From assembly GCA_022843845.1 (NCBI GenBank), contig JALHMW010000003.1, positions 231,724 through 295,723 on the forward strand: DNA of 64,000 nucleotides, in the 5' to 3' direction. The notes under the pieces were generated by a model. The model was given only the letters and a program-made list of their open reading frames with translations. It ran no database searches and had not been told where the DNA came from. The stretch is from Archangium sp. GTDB lineage: Bacteria; Myxococcota; Myxococcia; Myxococcales; Myxococcaceae. Below, in pieces: positions 45,369 to 53,062 of this stretch (its first letter is position 1; each line of letters begins with the position of its first letter). The translations under genes and the position numbers were made by a program.

Positions 45369-46409
45369 ATGACGCGTCGTCTCCTCATGGGCCTGCTTCC
45401 GCTGGCCTTCTTCGCCTGCGTCACCACGCCTCCGCCCCACCCCCGCGCCCTCGAGGCGAACAACATCTGCACCGAGTACCTCTCGCAGGGCGATCTCACC
45501 CGCGCCGAGGTGCAGTGCGATCTGGGGATTCAGTTCTCGCCGCAGTACGCCGATCTCTGGGTCAACAAGGGGCTCATCGCGCTCAAGCGCGGCCAGAAGG
45601 ACCAGGCCAAGGAGCTCTTCATCAAGGCCCTGCGCCTCAATCAGGATCAGGCGCAGGCGTACAACAACCTCGGCTACATCTACCTGGGCGATCAGCAGTT
45701 CGGAAAAGCCCACGACAACTTCCAGCGCGCCCTCAAGGTGAACCCCGACTACACCGAGGCCCGCTACAACCTCTCCCTCGCCTTCCGCGGCCTCAACCAG
45801 AGCGACAAGGCCAAGAAGGAGCTGCGAACGATCATCGAGGTGAACCCCGCCCTCGCTGACCCCTACAAAGAGCTCGGGCTCATCGCGATCGAAGAGGGCG
45901 CGCTCGAGACCGCCGCCGAGGAGCTCACCAAGGCCACCCAGCTCGACCCGCAGTTCGTCGACGCGTGGATGGCGCTCGGCAACACGCTGGTCGAGAGCGG
46001 CAAGCCGTGTGACGCCAAAGACGCCTTCAGCTCGTGCATCGAGGCCGACGCGAACAACATCGTCTGCCGCAACAACATCATCAACGCCGAGAAGAAGTGC
46101 AAACTCCAGGACAAGGCCCTCACCGACGTGAAGGAGCGCGCCGCCGGGCAGAAGACGCCCGAGAGCGAGTACTCCGCCGCGCTGAAGTTCCGCGAGCAGG
46201 GCCTCGTGAGCGACGAGGAGCGCGCCTTCAAGCGCTGCCTCAAGTACGACCCGAAGTACGTGCTCTGCCACTTCGGCCTCTTCGAGCTCTTCAAGAATCG
46301 CAGCGACGAGAAGCTGGCTTCCACCGCCTGCAAGAACTTCCTCAAGTTTGCCAACGAGACCGAGTTCCAGACTCAGGTCGCGACCTGTCAGCAGTACGTG
46401 CGTGACTGA
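45369..46409 (+). CDS. TPR-repeat lipoprotein
   Basis: From the ATG at 45369 a 346-aa protein with signal and lipobox (LAFFAC). It contains at least six TPR units (DLWVNKGLIALKRGQKDQA, AQAYNNLGYIYLGDQQFGKA, TEARYNLSLAFRGLNQ, DPYKELGLIAIEEGALETA) plus a C-terminal Cys-rich half with paired cysteines (CDAKDAFSSC, IVCRNN, KRCLKYDPKYVLC) that suggests disulfides. The layout recalls pilotin-like TPR lipoproteins such as myxobacterial Tgl, which help secretin assembly; that role is inference. Five bases before the FHA gene. Confidence 0.82.
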   Translation: MTRRLLMGLLPLAFFACVTTPPPHPRALEANNICTEYLSQGDLTRAEVQCDLGIQFSPQYADLWVNKGLIALKRGQKDQAKELFIKALRLNQDQAQAYNNLGYIYLGDQQFGKAHDNFQRALKVNPDYTEARYNLSLAFRGLNQSDKAKKELRTIIEVNPALADPYKELGLIAIEEGALETAAEELTKATQLDPQFVDAWMALGNTLVESGKPCDAKDAFSSCIEADANNIVCRNNIINAEKKCKLQDKALTDVKERAAGQKTPESEYSAALKFREQGLVSDEERAFKRCLKYDPKYVLCHFGLFELFKNRSDEKLASTACKNFLKFANETEFQTQVATCQQYVRD

Positions 46410-46414
46410 TCTCC

Positions 46415-47488
46415 ATGGGCGTTCGCCTCACCGTCAAACGGCGCGCCGAAGCCGGCGGCGCCGAGAAGCCCCAGGTGGTGACCCTCACCGAGGACACCAT
46501 CACGATCGGCCGTGACGACGGCTGTGACGTCGTGCTCGCGCAGTCGGCTGTCTCTCGAAACCACGCGCGCATCGTTCGCGACGACACGCTGTTCTTCGTC
46601 GAAGACCTGGGCTCGAGCTTCGGCACGCTGCTCAACGGCTCCAAGCTGAAGAAGAACGAGAAGCAGCTGTTGAGCAACGGCGACACCATCGCCATCGCGC
46701 AGTTCGACGTGGTCTTCGATCGCATCGCCGACGTCACCGAGAGCAACGCCGGCAACACCATGTTCGTCAGCCGCAACCTCGTCAAAGACGTGATGAAGGG
46801 CCTCGGCACCGGCGGAGAGCAGCCCTACTTCCGCCTGATGAACGGCCCTCGCGAGGGTCAGCGCATCGAGATGGGAGACGCGCAGGAGTACGTGTTCGGG
46901 CGCGATGACACTGCCGACATCGTGCTCAACGACGATCTCGTCTCGCGCCGCCACGCCCGCGTGCGCCGCGACTGGTCAGGTACGCACGTCGAAGATCTCG
47001 ACAGTCGCAACGGCATCAAGGTGAACAAGAAGCGGGCGAAGAAGGTGACGCTCAAGGACCGCGACGAGGTCGAGATCGGTGGCGTGAAGCTGCTCTTCCT
47101 CGACCCCTCCGAGGTGCGCGAGACGCCCGTGCTGATGCCGTCGGAGTCACAGGAAGATGAAGGCACCGTCAGCGTCGCCGAGGAGCAGAAGGAACCCGAG
47201 CCCGAACCGGAACCGGAGCCTGCCCCCGAAGCCCCTGCAGACGAGCCGGCCCCGGAAGAAATCGCTTCATCGGAAGCAGGAACCGAGGGCGACCCGTCGG
47301 AGCAGCCCGCCGAGGGTGACCCGGACAACCCGTCGAACACCTCGGAAGACCCGCCTCTCGACGACGAGCCCGCAGGGAATGGCAGACTGATCGACTTCTC
47401 GAACAAGCAGACGCTGATCGCGCTCGGCGCGGTCGGCCTGTTCGTCCTGATCGCGATCGTGCTGGTGGTGCTCGTCTTCGTCGCCTGA
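46415..47488 (+). CDS. Double FHA-domain protein with C-terminal tail anchor
   Basis: A 357-aa protein. FHA1 (about residues 5-95) has TIGRDDGCDVVLAQSAVSRNHARI and the SFGTLLNG strand; FHA2 (about 130-225) has YVFGRDDTADIVL, SRRHARVRRD and DSRNGIKVN. Both keep the phosphothreonine-binding Arg, Ser and His. An acidic Pro/Glu linker (230-335) leads to a single C-terminal transmembrane helix (LIALGAVGLFVLIAIVLVV) with no periplasmic domain. Convergent with sctV (12 bp apart). SctD proteins also use an FHA domain plus a helix, but they have a periplasmic part missing here. Confidence 0.88.
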   Translation: MGVRLTVKRRAEAGGAEKPQVVTLTEDTITIGRDDGCDVVLAQSAVSRNHARIVRDDTLFFVEDLGSSFGTLLNGSKLKKNEKQLLSNGDTIAIAQFDVVFDRIADVTESNAGNTMFVSRNLVKDVMKGLGTGGEQPYFRLMNGPREGQRIEMGDAQEYVFGRDDTADIVLNDDLVSRRHARVRRDWSGTHVEDLDSRNGIKVNKKRAKKVTLKDRDEVEIGGVKLLFLDPSEVRETPVLMPSESQEDEGTVSVAEEQKEPEPEPEPEPAPEAPADEPAPEEIASSEAGTEGDPSEQPAEGDPDNPSNTSEDPPLDDEPAGNGRLIDFSNKQTLIALGAVGLFVLIAIVLVVLVFVA

Positions 47489-47500
47489 AGCGACGAGCCG

Positions 47501-49630
47501 TCAGCGGGTGCTGATTCGCGCCACGGGCTGAATGTTCAGCTCGGGCGAGAGCTCCTGGTAGCTCACCACCGAGAACGGCGGGTTGAACTCGTACTCGAGC
47601 AGCTTCCGCACGTAGCGCCTGATGTCCATCGAGGTGAGGATCACCGGGCGCTGCGCCGTCGGTGGCAGGTGCCCGCACTCGTTCTTCACGGCCTGAACGA
47701 TCTCCTGCGCGATGTCGGGCTCGAGGGCCAGATGGGTGCCCGCTGACGTGCGCTTGATCGAGCTGCGAATCGCGTCTTCGATCTGCGGGTCGAGCAGGTA
47801 GACGATGAGCGTGTTCGTGCCTCGCGCGTACTTGTGCGACACGTAGCGCTTCTGCGACGAACGAACGTGCTCCGTGAGCATCACGCTGTCGGCTTCCGTC
47901 TGGCCGTGCTCGGCGATCGCCTGGAGAATGCCGCGCATGTCTCGAATCGAGATCTCTTCCTCGACCAGGCGGCCCAGCACGTCGGTGAGCTTGAGGACGT
48001 TGACGACCTTGGGAATGACCTCTTTGACGATCGCGGGAAAGGCCTTCTCGAGCTGATCCAGCATCGACTGGACTTCCTGAACGCCGAGGAACTCACGGGC
48101 CTGCCGGCGAAGCACGCTGGCGAGGTGGAGGATGATGTAGCCCGAGACATCCCACGTGGTGAGCCCTGCGGCCTCGAGCATCTCTTTGTTCTGCTCCGGC
48201 ACCCAGGCGGCGGGCTGGCGGGTGGCGGGGTTCACCGCCTCGAAGCCCTCCATGTTCATCAGGCGCAGACGGTCGACCGTGTCGTTGACCAGAATGTGCC
48301 CGAGGGTGGCCTGACCCGTCACCACCGGCACTTCGTTGATCTGAATCTGGTACGCGCCCGGCGGCAGGCCAGGGTTTCCGCGCGCACGCACGCCGGGGAA
48401 TCGAACGCCGAGCTCGACGAACAGACCGTCGCGCATGAACGGAATCAGCTCGTAGAGGAACTTGCCGCCGTCCTGGCGCGAGTCGACGAAGGGCACCAGC
48501 GCGTCGGAGACCTCGAGCACGATGGGCGTGACGACGGGGATGAAGAGCTCGGAGTCCGGGTTGATGGGCTCCTTGGGCTGGGGCTCGGCCGCCGCGGGCG
48601 TCTCACCGTTCTCGCCGTTCTCTCCAGCGGCCTCGCCGTCGACCCCGCCCTCGGCCTTCTTCTTGTCCTTCTGCATCAGCTTCCAGGCGCCAGCGCCCGC
48701 CAGCGCCCCCATGATGAAGAAGGGAATCTTGGGAAGGCCAGGAATCAAGCCGAGGCCGATGAGCATGCCGCCGGCGATGGCGATCGCGCGAGGGAAGGCC
48801 ACCAGCTGGCCGCCGATGTCCTTGCCGAGGTGGGCACCCTCTTCTTCACCACCGACGCGCGTCACGATGATGCCGGCCGCCGTCGAGATCAGAATCGCGG
48901 GGATCATGCCGACCAGACCGTCACCGATCGTCAGCAGGGAGTACTTCTTGGCGGCGTCTCCGACGGCCATGCCCTTCTGCGCGACACCGATCGCCAGGCC
49001 GCCGACGACGTTGATGACGGTGATGATGATGCCCGCGATGGCGTCGCCTTTGACGAACTTCATCGCGCCGTCCATGGCGCCGAAGAGTTGGCTCTCTCGT
49101 TCGAGGTCGCGGCGCTTGCGCTTGCCCTCATCCATGTCGATGGAGCCGGCCCGCAGGTCTGCGTCGATCGACATCTGCTTGCCGGGCATGGCGTCGAGCG
49201 TGAAGCGCGCCGCGACTTCGGACACGCGCTCCGAGCCCTTGGCGATGACGATGAAGTTCACCACGACGAGAATGACGAAGATGATGCCGCCGACGACGAA
49301 GTTGCCGCGCGCCACGAAGTTGCCGAACGCGTAGACGACTTCGCCTGCGTCACCGGTCGACAGAATGAGCCGCGTGGTCGAGACCGTCAGCGAGAGCCGG
49401 TACATGGTGGTGAGCAGCAGCAGCGTCGGAAACACGCTGAACTGGAGCGCACCGGGGATGTAGATCGTCATCAGCAGAATGATGACGGAGAGGCTGATGT
49501 TCACCGTCAGCAGGATGTCGAGCAGGATCGTCGGTAGCGGCACGATCAACATGCCGATGATCGAGATCACGATCACTGCGAGGACGATGTCGGAGTACTT
49601 GCTGAGGAAACTGTTGGGGCCAGAAGCCAT
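47501..49630 (-). CDS. sctV: Type III secretion export gate protein SctV (FlhA/YscV family)
   Basis: A 709-aa export-gate subunit. Eight N-terminal transmembrane segments (about 10-320), including the FHIPEP-type segment with VSEVAARFTLDAMPGKQMSIDADLRAG and the following RRDLERESQLFGAMDGAMKFVKGDAI. An acidic linker (about 325-355) leads to the cytosolic nonamer-ring domain (LELGVRFPGVRARGNPGLPPGAYQ, written in family as E-rich; then WVPEQNKEMLEAAGL, EFLGVQEVQSMLDQLEKAFPAIVKEV, and HLPPTAQRPVILTS). Last gene of the minus-strand T3SS cluster. Confidence 0.95.
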   Translation of the reverse strand: MASGPNSFLSKYSDIVLAVIVISIIGMLIVPLPTILLDILLTVNISLSVIILLMTIYIPGALQFSVFPTLLLLTTMYRLSLTVSTTRLILSTGDAGEVVYAFGNFVARGNFVVGGIIFVILVVVNFIVIAKGSERVSEVAARFTLDAMPGKQMSIDADLRAGSIDMDEGKRKRRDLERESQLFGAMDGAMKFVKGDAIAGIIITVINVVGGLAIGVAQKGMAVGDAAKKYSLLTIGDGLVGMIPAILISTAAGIIVTRVGGEEEGAHLGKDIGGQLVAFPRAIAIAGGMLIGLGLIPGLPKIPFFIMGALAGAGAWKLMQKDKKKAEGGVDGEAAGENGENGETPAAAEPQPKEPINPDSELFIPVVTPIVLEVSDALVPFVDSRQDGGKFLYELIPFMRDGLFVELGVRFPGVRARGNPGLPPGAYQIQINEVPVVTGQATLGHILVNDTVDRLRLMNMEGFEAVNPATRQPAAWVPEQNKEMLEAAGLTTWDVSGYIILHLASVLRRQAREFLGVQEVQSMLDQLEKAFPAIVKEVIPKVVNVLKLTDVLGRLVEEEISIRDMRGILQAIAEHGQTEADSVMLTEHVRSSQKRYVSHKYARGTNTLIVYLLDPQIEDAIRSSIKRTSAGTHLALEPDIAQEIVQAVKNECGHLPPTAQRPVILTSMDIRRYVRKLLEYEFNPPFSVVSYQELSPELNIQPVARISTR

Positions 49631-49674
49631 CGGCCCGAGAGCCTAGCCCAAACCGCCTGCGCGCGAACGTCTGC

Positions 49675-50268
49675 TCAGCGCTTGACTGCCCGTCTGGCCA
49701 TCTGAAGCAGACGACGCGCGCGGTCGACGAACGGTTCGCTCGAGCTCCCAAGGCCGATCGCCTTCTGGAGATCGTCGATCGCCTGGCGAACTCGCTTCTT
49801 CTGCAGGCGAATCTCGGCACGGTAGACCAACGCCGCGAGGTCTTCGGGGTCGAGCTTGAGCGCCTCTTCGAAACGAGCCAGCGCCCTGTCGAGTTCGTTC
49901 TGGGCGAGGTGAATCGTGCCCAGCATGGTGAAGACGAACGGGTCCGCGGCCTCTGCGGCGAGCCCCTCGAAGATCACCCGCGCTTCGGCGATCTTCCCTC
50001 GCGAAAAGAGCTCATGCCCCAATGCGGCCATGTCGGCGCGCGCCGTGTCGGACTCAGGTGCGGGTGACTCGTCGCTGAGCGTCGTGCGAGCAAACGAGCC
50101 GCTCTTCGTCCGCCGCTTGCCGCGACGTTCGGAGGTGTCGAGCTCTTCTGTCTTGGTGTCCTCGCCCAGGAACAACTCAGGGATGGTCTGGGTCCGGCTG
50201 ACGGTCCTCGTCGCCTTCTTTGGAAAGTAGACGACGGGGACCGGGGTGTGCTTTCGAGCTGCCTTCAC
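49675..50268 (-). CDS. TPR protein of the T3SS locus (chaperone-like)
   Basis: A 197-aa protein: a basic, disordered N-terminal 70 residues (VYFPKKATRTVSRTQT, ERRGKRRTKSGS), then about three TPR units (HELFSRGKIAEARVIFEGLA, VFTMLGTIHLAQNELDRALARF, ALVYRAEIRLQKKRVRQA) and an amphipathic end. TPR layout resembles the class II T3SS chaperones (SycD/LcrH) in its central part. Six bases after the next-upstream TPR gene. Confidence 0.72.
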   Translation of the reverse strand: MKAARKHTPVPVVYFPKKATRTVSRTQTIPELFLGEDTKTEELDTSERRGKRRTKSGSFARTTLSDESPAPESDTARADMAALGHELFSRGKIAEARVIFEGLAAEAADPFVFTMLGTIHLAQNELDRALARFEEALKLDPEDLAALVYRAEIRLQKKRVRQAIDDLQKAIGLGSSSEPFVDRARRLLQMARRAVKR

Positions 50269-50274
50269 TGCAGG

Positions 50275-50943
50275 TCACTTCTTCTTCGCAGGAGGTGCCG
50301 GCTTCTTGGCTGGCTCGGCCTTCTTCGCTGGCTCGGCCTTCTTGGCTGGCGCAGCCGGCTTCGCGCCTTTGCCTTCGGAGTCATTCTGCGCATTCTCGAT
50401 CATCTCGAGAGCGGCTGCCGCGAGCACTCTCGCGCGAAGGGCCAGTGGGTCCTTGCCGGTGGGGTCGAGGTCGACGCACTGCTTGAGATCCTGGGCAGCC
50501 TCGTTGACCTGTCCCATCCGCAGGAACACCTCGCCGCGGTTGAGGAAGGACGCGAGCTCCTTCGGGTTCAACACGATTGCCGTGTCGAATTCGGTTTTGG
50601 CCTTCTCGAACTCTTCCTGGGCCATGAACACGCAGCCCAGGGCCGTGTGATAGTAGGCCTCGGCCGGGTCGAGCGCGATCAAGCCGTTGAACATGGTCTC
50701 GGCGTCCTGAAACTTGCCGCTCGAGTACAAGTGGAAGGCGATTTGCGCCATCTGCAGCATCTCAGGGCCGCTGATCGCGTGGTAATCGCGCAAGCTCAAC
50801 TCACCTTTCAGGAGCTTCCCCTGACGCTCTGGAGAGTAGAGAATCTCCTTCCAGTCCTTGGTGACCTCGCTCGAAATCAGCTGGCCGTCGGCGGTGATCG
50901 GAACGTCCGGGGAAATCGGCTCCGGCGTGTTCTTCGTCGTCAT
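50275..50943 (-). CDS. SycD/LcrH-like TPR chaperone with Lys/Pro/Ala-rich tail
   Basis: A 222-aa protein. Residues 60-190 carry class II chaperone-type TPRs (MAQIAFHLYSSGKFQDAETMFNGLIALDP, AYYHTALGCVFMAQEEFEKAK, ELASFLNRGEVFLRMGQ), very close in layout to LcrH/SicA/IpgC. The last 30 residues are a low-complexity tail built from repeats of PAKKAE, likely disordered. Starts after an intrinsic terminator that lies between it and the upstream secreted-protein gene. Confidence 0.78.
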   Translation of the reverse strand: MTTKNTPEPISPDVPITADGQLISSEVTKDWKEILYSPERQGKLLKGELSLRDYHAISGPEMLQMAQIAFHLYSSGKFQDAETMFNGLIALDPAEAYYHTALGCVFMAQEEFEKAKTEFDTAIVLNPKELASFLNRGEVFLRMGQVNEAAQDLKQCVDLDPTGKDPLALRARVLAAAALEMIENAQNDSEGKGAKPAAPAKKAEPAKKAEPAKKPAPPAKKK

Positions 50944-50974
50944 GGGTCCCCTCGAGTAGTCGCAAAAAATCAGG

Positions 50975-51011
50975 AAAAAAAAACTGGAGGCTCCAACCGA
51001 GGAGCCTCCAG
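50975..51011 (-). terminator. Intra-cluster rho-independent terminator
   Basis: Minus strand: stem CTGGAGGCTCC / GGAGCCTCCAG (11 bp) with loop TCGGTT, followed by nine T and a second T-run. Sits between the candidate secreted-protein gene (ends 51040) and the TPR gene beginning at 50943. Confidence 0.93.
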
Positions 51012-51039
51012 CAATCTACCTAAGCTACAGCGCGTGTCA

Positions 51040-51717
51040 TCAGATACGGACGTTCGCGCCGATGGCCTTGGCGGTGCTCGCCATCGCAGCCAGCGTGTTC
51101 GACAGGGTCGAGTACATCAGCTGGATGTTGTTCATCGTCTGCTGGTAGCGGGTGTTGTCCTGCTGGAACTTCGCGGCGCCTTCCGGCGTGTCCATCTTGT
51201 ACTTCGACGGGTCCGGGGGACCACCGCTCCAGCCGAGGTTGCTCATGGTGGCGTTCTCGGAGGTGCTGGCGCCGTTCGTGTTGCCGACCTGTGCGTTGGT
51301 GTTGCTGGTCGGGCTGGCCGGGCGCGGCGTCGCCTGCACGATGTCTTCAGCGCGCTGGGATTGCGGGGGCGGGGTGATGGTGGTGCCGGCAGGAGCGCCA
51401 GGCAGCGGGCGCGACGTCGGGGTACCCATGATCTGGCCGAGGAGGCGGTCGAGCTGGCCGCTTGCCCAGTTCTTGGCCGCGTCCTGCAGGCCGGGGGCGT
51501 ACTTCCCGATCAGGTTGGAGACCATCGGGCCGAAGAAGGGGATCTTGGAGGCGAGACCCTGGAGACCCTTGGTGCCGGCTTCGAAGAGGCTGCTGATGCC
51601 CTTGCCAGCGAGGCCCTTGAGCGCGTCCATCGCCTTGGGAGCGACTGCCTTGACGATGTTGCCCACGATGGGTTTGAAGATTTTGCCGAGATTCAAGCCG
51701 CCGCCGATGAAAGCCAT
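51040..51717 (-). CDS. Candidate T3SS-secreted protein / translocator
   Basis: A 225-aa protein from the ATG at 51717, preceded by a strong AAGGAG nine bases before. Residues 1-95 are Gly/Ala/Lys-rich amphipathic (FIGGGLNLGKIFKPIVGNIV, ISSLFEAGTKGLQGLASKIP). The middle is Pro/Thr/Asn/Ser-rich and likely disordered, as in secretion substrates. The C-terminal 45 residues form a helix (QQDNTRYQQTMNNIQLMYSTLS). Flanked by TPR chaperone genes. No homologue recognised; the translocator role is inferred from context. Confidence 0.55.
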   Translation of the reverse strand: MAFIGGGLNLGKIFKPIVGNIVKAVAPKAMDALKGLAGKGISSLFEAGTKGLQGLASKIPFFGPMVSNLIGKYAPGLQDAAKNWASGQLDRLLGQIMGTPTSRPLPGAPAGTTITPPPQSQRAEDIVQATPRPASPTSNTNAQVGNTNGASTSENATMSNLGWSGGPPDPSKYKMDTPEGAAKFQQDNTRYQQTMNNIQLMYSTLSNTLAAMASTAKAIGANVRI

Positions 51718-51726
51718 GTGTTTCTT

Positions 51727-51756
51727 CTCCTTGTAAGCCGAGGAGTATTCCCCGGC
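51727..51756 (-). promoter_or_regulatory. Leader hairpin and strong RBS before the candidate secreted protein
   Basis: Minus strand: GCCGGGGA / TCCTCGGC (51756-51737) folds into an 8-bp stem with loop ATAC and one G-T pair, immediately followed by AAGGAG (51732-51727) and, nine bases later, the ATG. A GATAAT -10-like sequence at 51774-51769 could start a separate transcript here. Confidence 0.4.
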
Positions 51757-51806
51757 GCTGATGTGAAGATTATCTCGACACTGACTTCTGAGTTGCGTCT
51801 TCGTTC

Positions 51807-52262
51807 TTACTTCCTGGAAAGCCGCTGCAGAAGTGCCCCAATCTTCTCCTTCAGGGGGTCTTCCGGCTGAACGAACTGCGCGGCCCGTCTGAGGTCCTCG
51901 ACCGCGCCGGACCGTTGCCCTTGTGCGACCTTGACCTCCGCACGCCCCACGTAAGCAGCTGAATCTTGAGGCGAAAGTTTCAGACAGACGTCGTAGGCGG
52001 CCATCGCTCCCACGGGGTTTCCGGCGGCCATCTCGACAACGCCAAGAGCCTTTGCAAAATATGAGTCGAGCGGGTTGACGGCATAAAGGCCCTGGAAGAT
52101 GGTCCGAGCTTCTTCGAGCTTGCCCTGGTAGAAGAAAAAGTAGCCCATTCGCGCGATCGAATAGAGCTCTTCGTTGCTGTAGCCGCGCACCTCCTTGAGG
52201 GTGGCTTTCCCATCGGCCCACTTCTGGAGGCGGCTGGCGAGGGCGGCGTCGGTGTCAGGCAT
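51807..52262 (-). CDS. SycD/LcrH-like TPR chaperone
   Basis: A 151-aa TPR protein with the typical class II chaperone core (LYSIARMGYFFFYQGKLEEARTIFQGLYAVNPLD, FAKALGVVEMAAGNPVGAMAAYDVCL, AYVGRAEVKVAQGQRS). Length and repeats match SycD/LcrH/SicA (about 150-170 aa), which bind translocators in the cytosol. Immediately upstream of the candidate secreted protein, the expected position for its chaperone. Confidence 0.82.
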   Translation of the reverse strand: MPDTDAALASRLQKWADGKATLKEVRGYSNEELYSIARMGYFFFYQGKLEEARTIFQGLYAVNPLDSYFAKALGVVEMAAGNPVGAMAAYDVCLKLSPQDSAAYVGRAEVKVAQGQRSGAVEDLRRAAQFVQPEDPLKEKIGALLQRLSRK

Positions 52263-52263
52263 G

Positions 52264-52737
52264 TCAGAAGGCCTCTTCAGCCTGCTCTTCGCGGCGGCGG
52301 CGTTCGACCTCGCTCATGGCCTCACCGACGGTGCCGACGAGGTTGAGCATCTGCGCCTCACGCTGCAGCAGTGAACGAAGGCGATCGACGCGCTCGGGGG
52401 CCGCGCGAACGGCCGTCATTCCACGCTCGAGCTCGGCCTGGCGGTACTCGCTCATGCGCTCGGCGACCGTGGAGACGTGGGGCCGGTCGAGAAACCCTTC
52501 GAGGTCGCCACCATGCCCCGCAGGGGTCGGAGGCATGGGAAGGCGGAGCTCCTCGGCCGAGTGCGCCGGCGCGATGAAGTCGAGCAGGGCCGCTGAGGCG
52601 AGCGCAGGGTTCTTCGGGTCGCCCTTCTTTTTGACCTTGCTGGTGACCTGCGCCTGCCCGACGAGCTTGTCGCGGACGCTTCGCGGGCCGCCCCACGGCC
52701 ACAACGGTGCTTTGGGCTGTTGTCCGACCTTCGCCAT
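52264..52737 (-). CDS. Uncharacterised T3SS-cluster protein
   Basis: A 157-aa soluble protein with a basic N-terminus (SKVKKKGDPKNP), a Pro-rich stretch (LPMPPTPAGHGGDLEGF) and a long charged C-terminal helix (RLRSLLQREAQMLNLVGTVGEAMSEVERRR) suited to a coiled coil. AGGAG eight bases before the ATG. Stop and next start are one base apart. No family recognised; gene order suggests a secretion regulator or chaperone. Confidence 0.6.
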   Translation of the reverse strand: MAKVGQQPKAPLWPWGGPRSVRDKLVGQAQVTSKVKKKGDPKNPALASAALLDFIAPAHSAEELRLPMPPTPAGHGGDLEGFLDRPHVSTVAERMSEYRQAELERGMTAVRAAPERVDRLRSLLQREAQMLNLVGTVGEAMSEVERRRREEQAEEAF

Positions 52738-52757
52738 CGTTCAGGCTCCTGCGCGAG

Positions 52758-53030
52758 TTACTTCTTCTTCTGTTCCTGCTGCAGCGCGTACACGAAGTTC
52801 AACACCTCGGCGACCGCGTCATAGAGCTCTTCGGGGACCTCCTGGCCAACATCGACGCGGTAGAGCGCCGCAGCCAGGGTGGTGTTCTTCATGAACGGAA
52901 CGCCGGCGGCCTTCGCGATCTCTCTGATCTTCTCGGCCTTCAGTCGCATGCCCTTCGCGATGACACGCGGGGCGCCGTCCTTCTCGCGATCGTATTTGAT
53001 CGCGATCGCCATGTCGGGGTCTTCAGCCAC
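52758..53030 (-). CDS. Stand-alone FlhB/SctU C-terminal-domain protein
   Basis: A 90-aa protein that is essentially the cytoplasmic C-terminal domain of SctU/FlhB (MAIAIKYDREKDGAPRVIAKGMRLKAEKI, PEELYDAVAEVLNFVYALQ). It starts where the NPTH loop would be: DPDM replaces NPTH, so it is a pre-cut version. Starts at a GTG at 53030 (ATG at 53012 possible). Resembles FlhX/YlqH-type paralogues of flagellar systems. Lies 32 bp after sctU. Confidence 0.85.
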   Translation of the reverse strand: MAEDPDMAIAIKYDREKDGAPRVIAKGMRLKAEKIREIAKAAGVPFMKNTTLAAALYRVDVGQEVPEELYDAVAEVLNFVYALQQEQKKK

Positions 53031-53062
53031 GGCGACAGGCTAACACCGGGTTGGTCCGGGAA

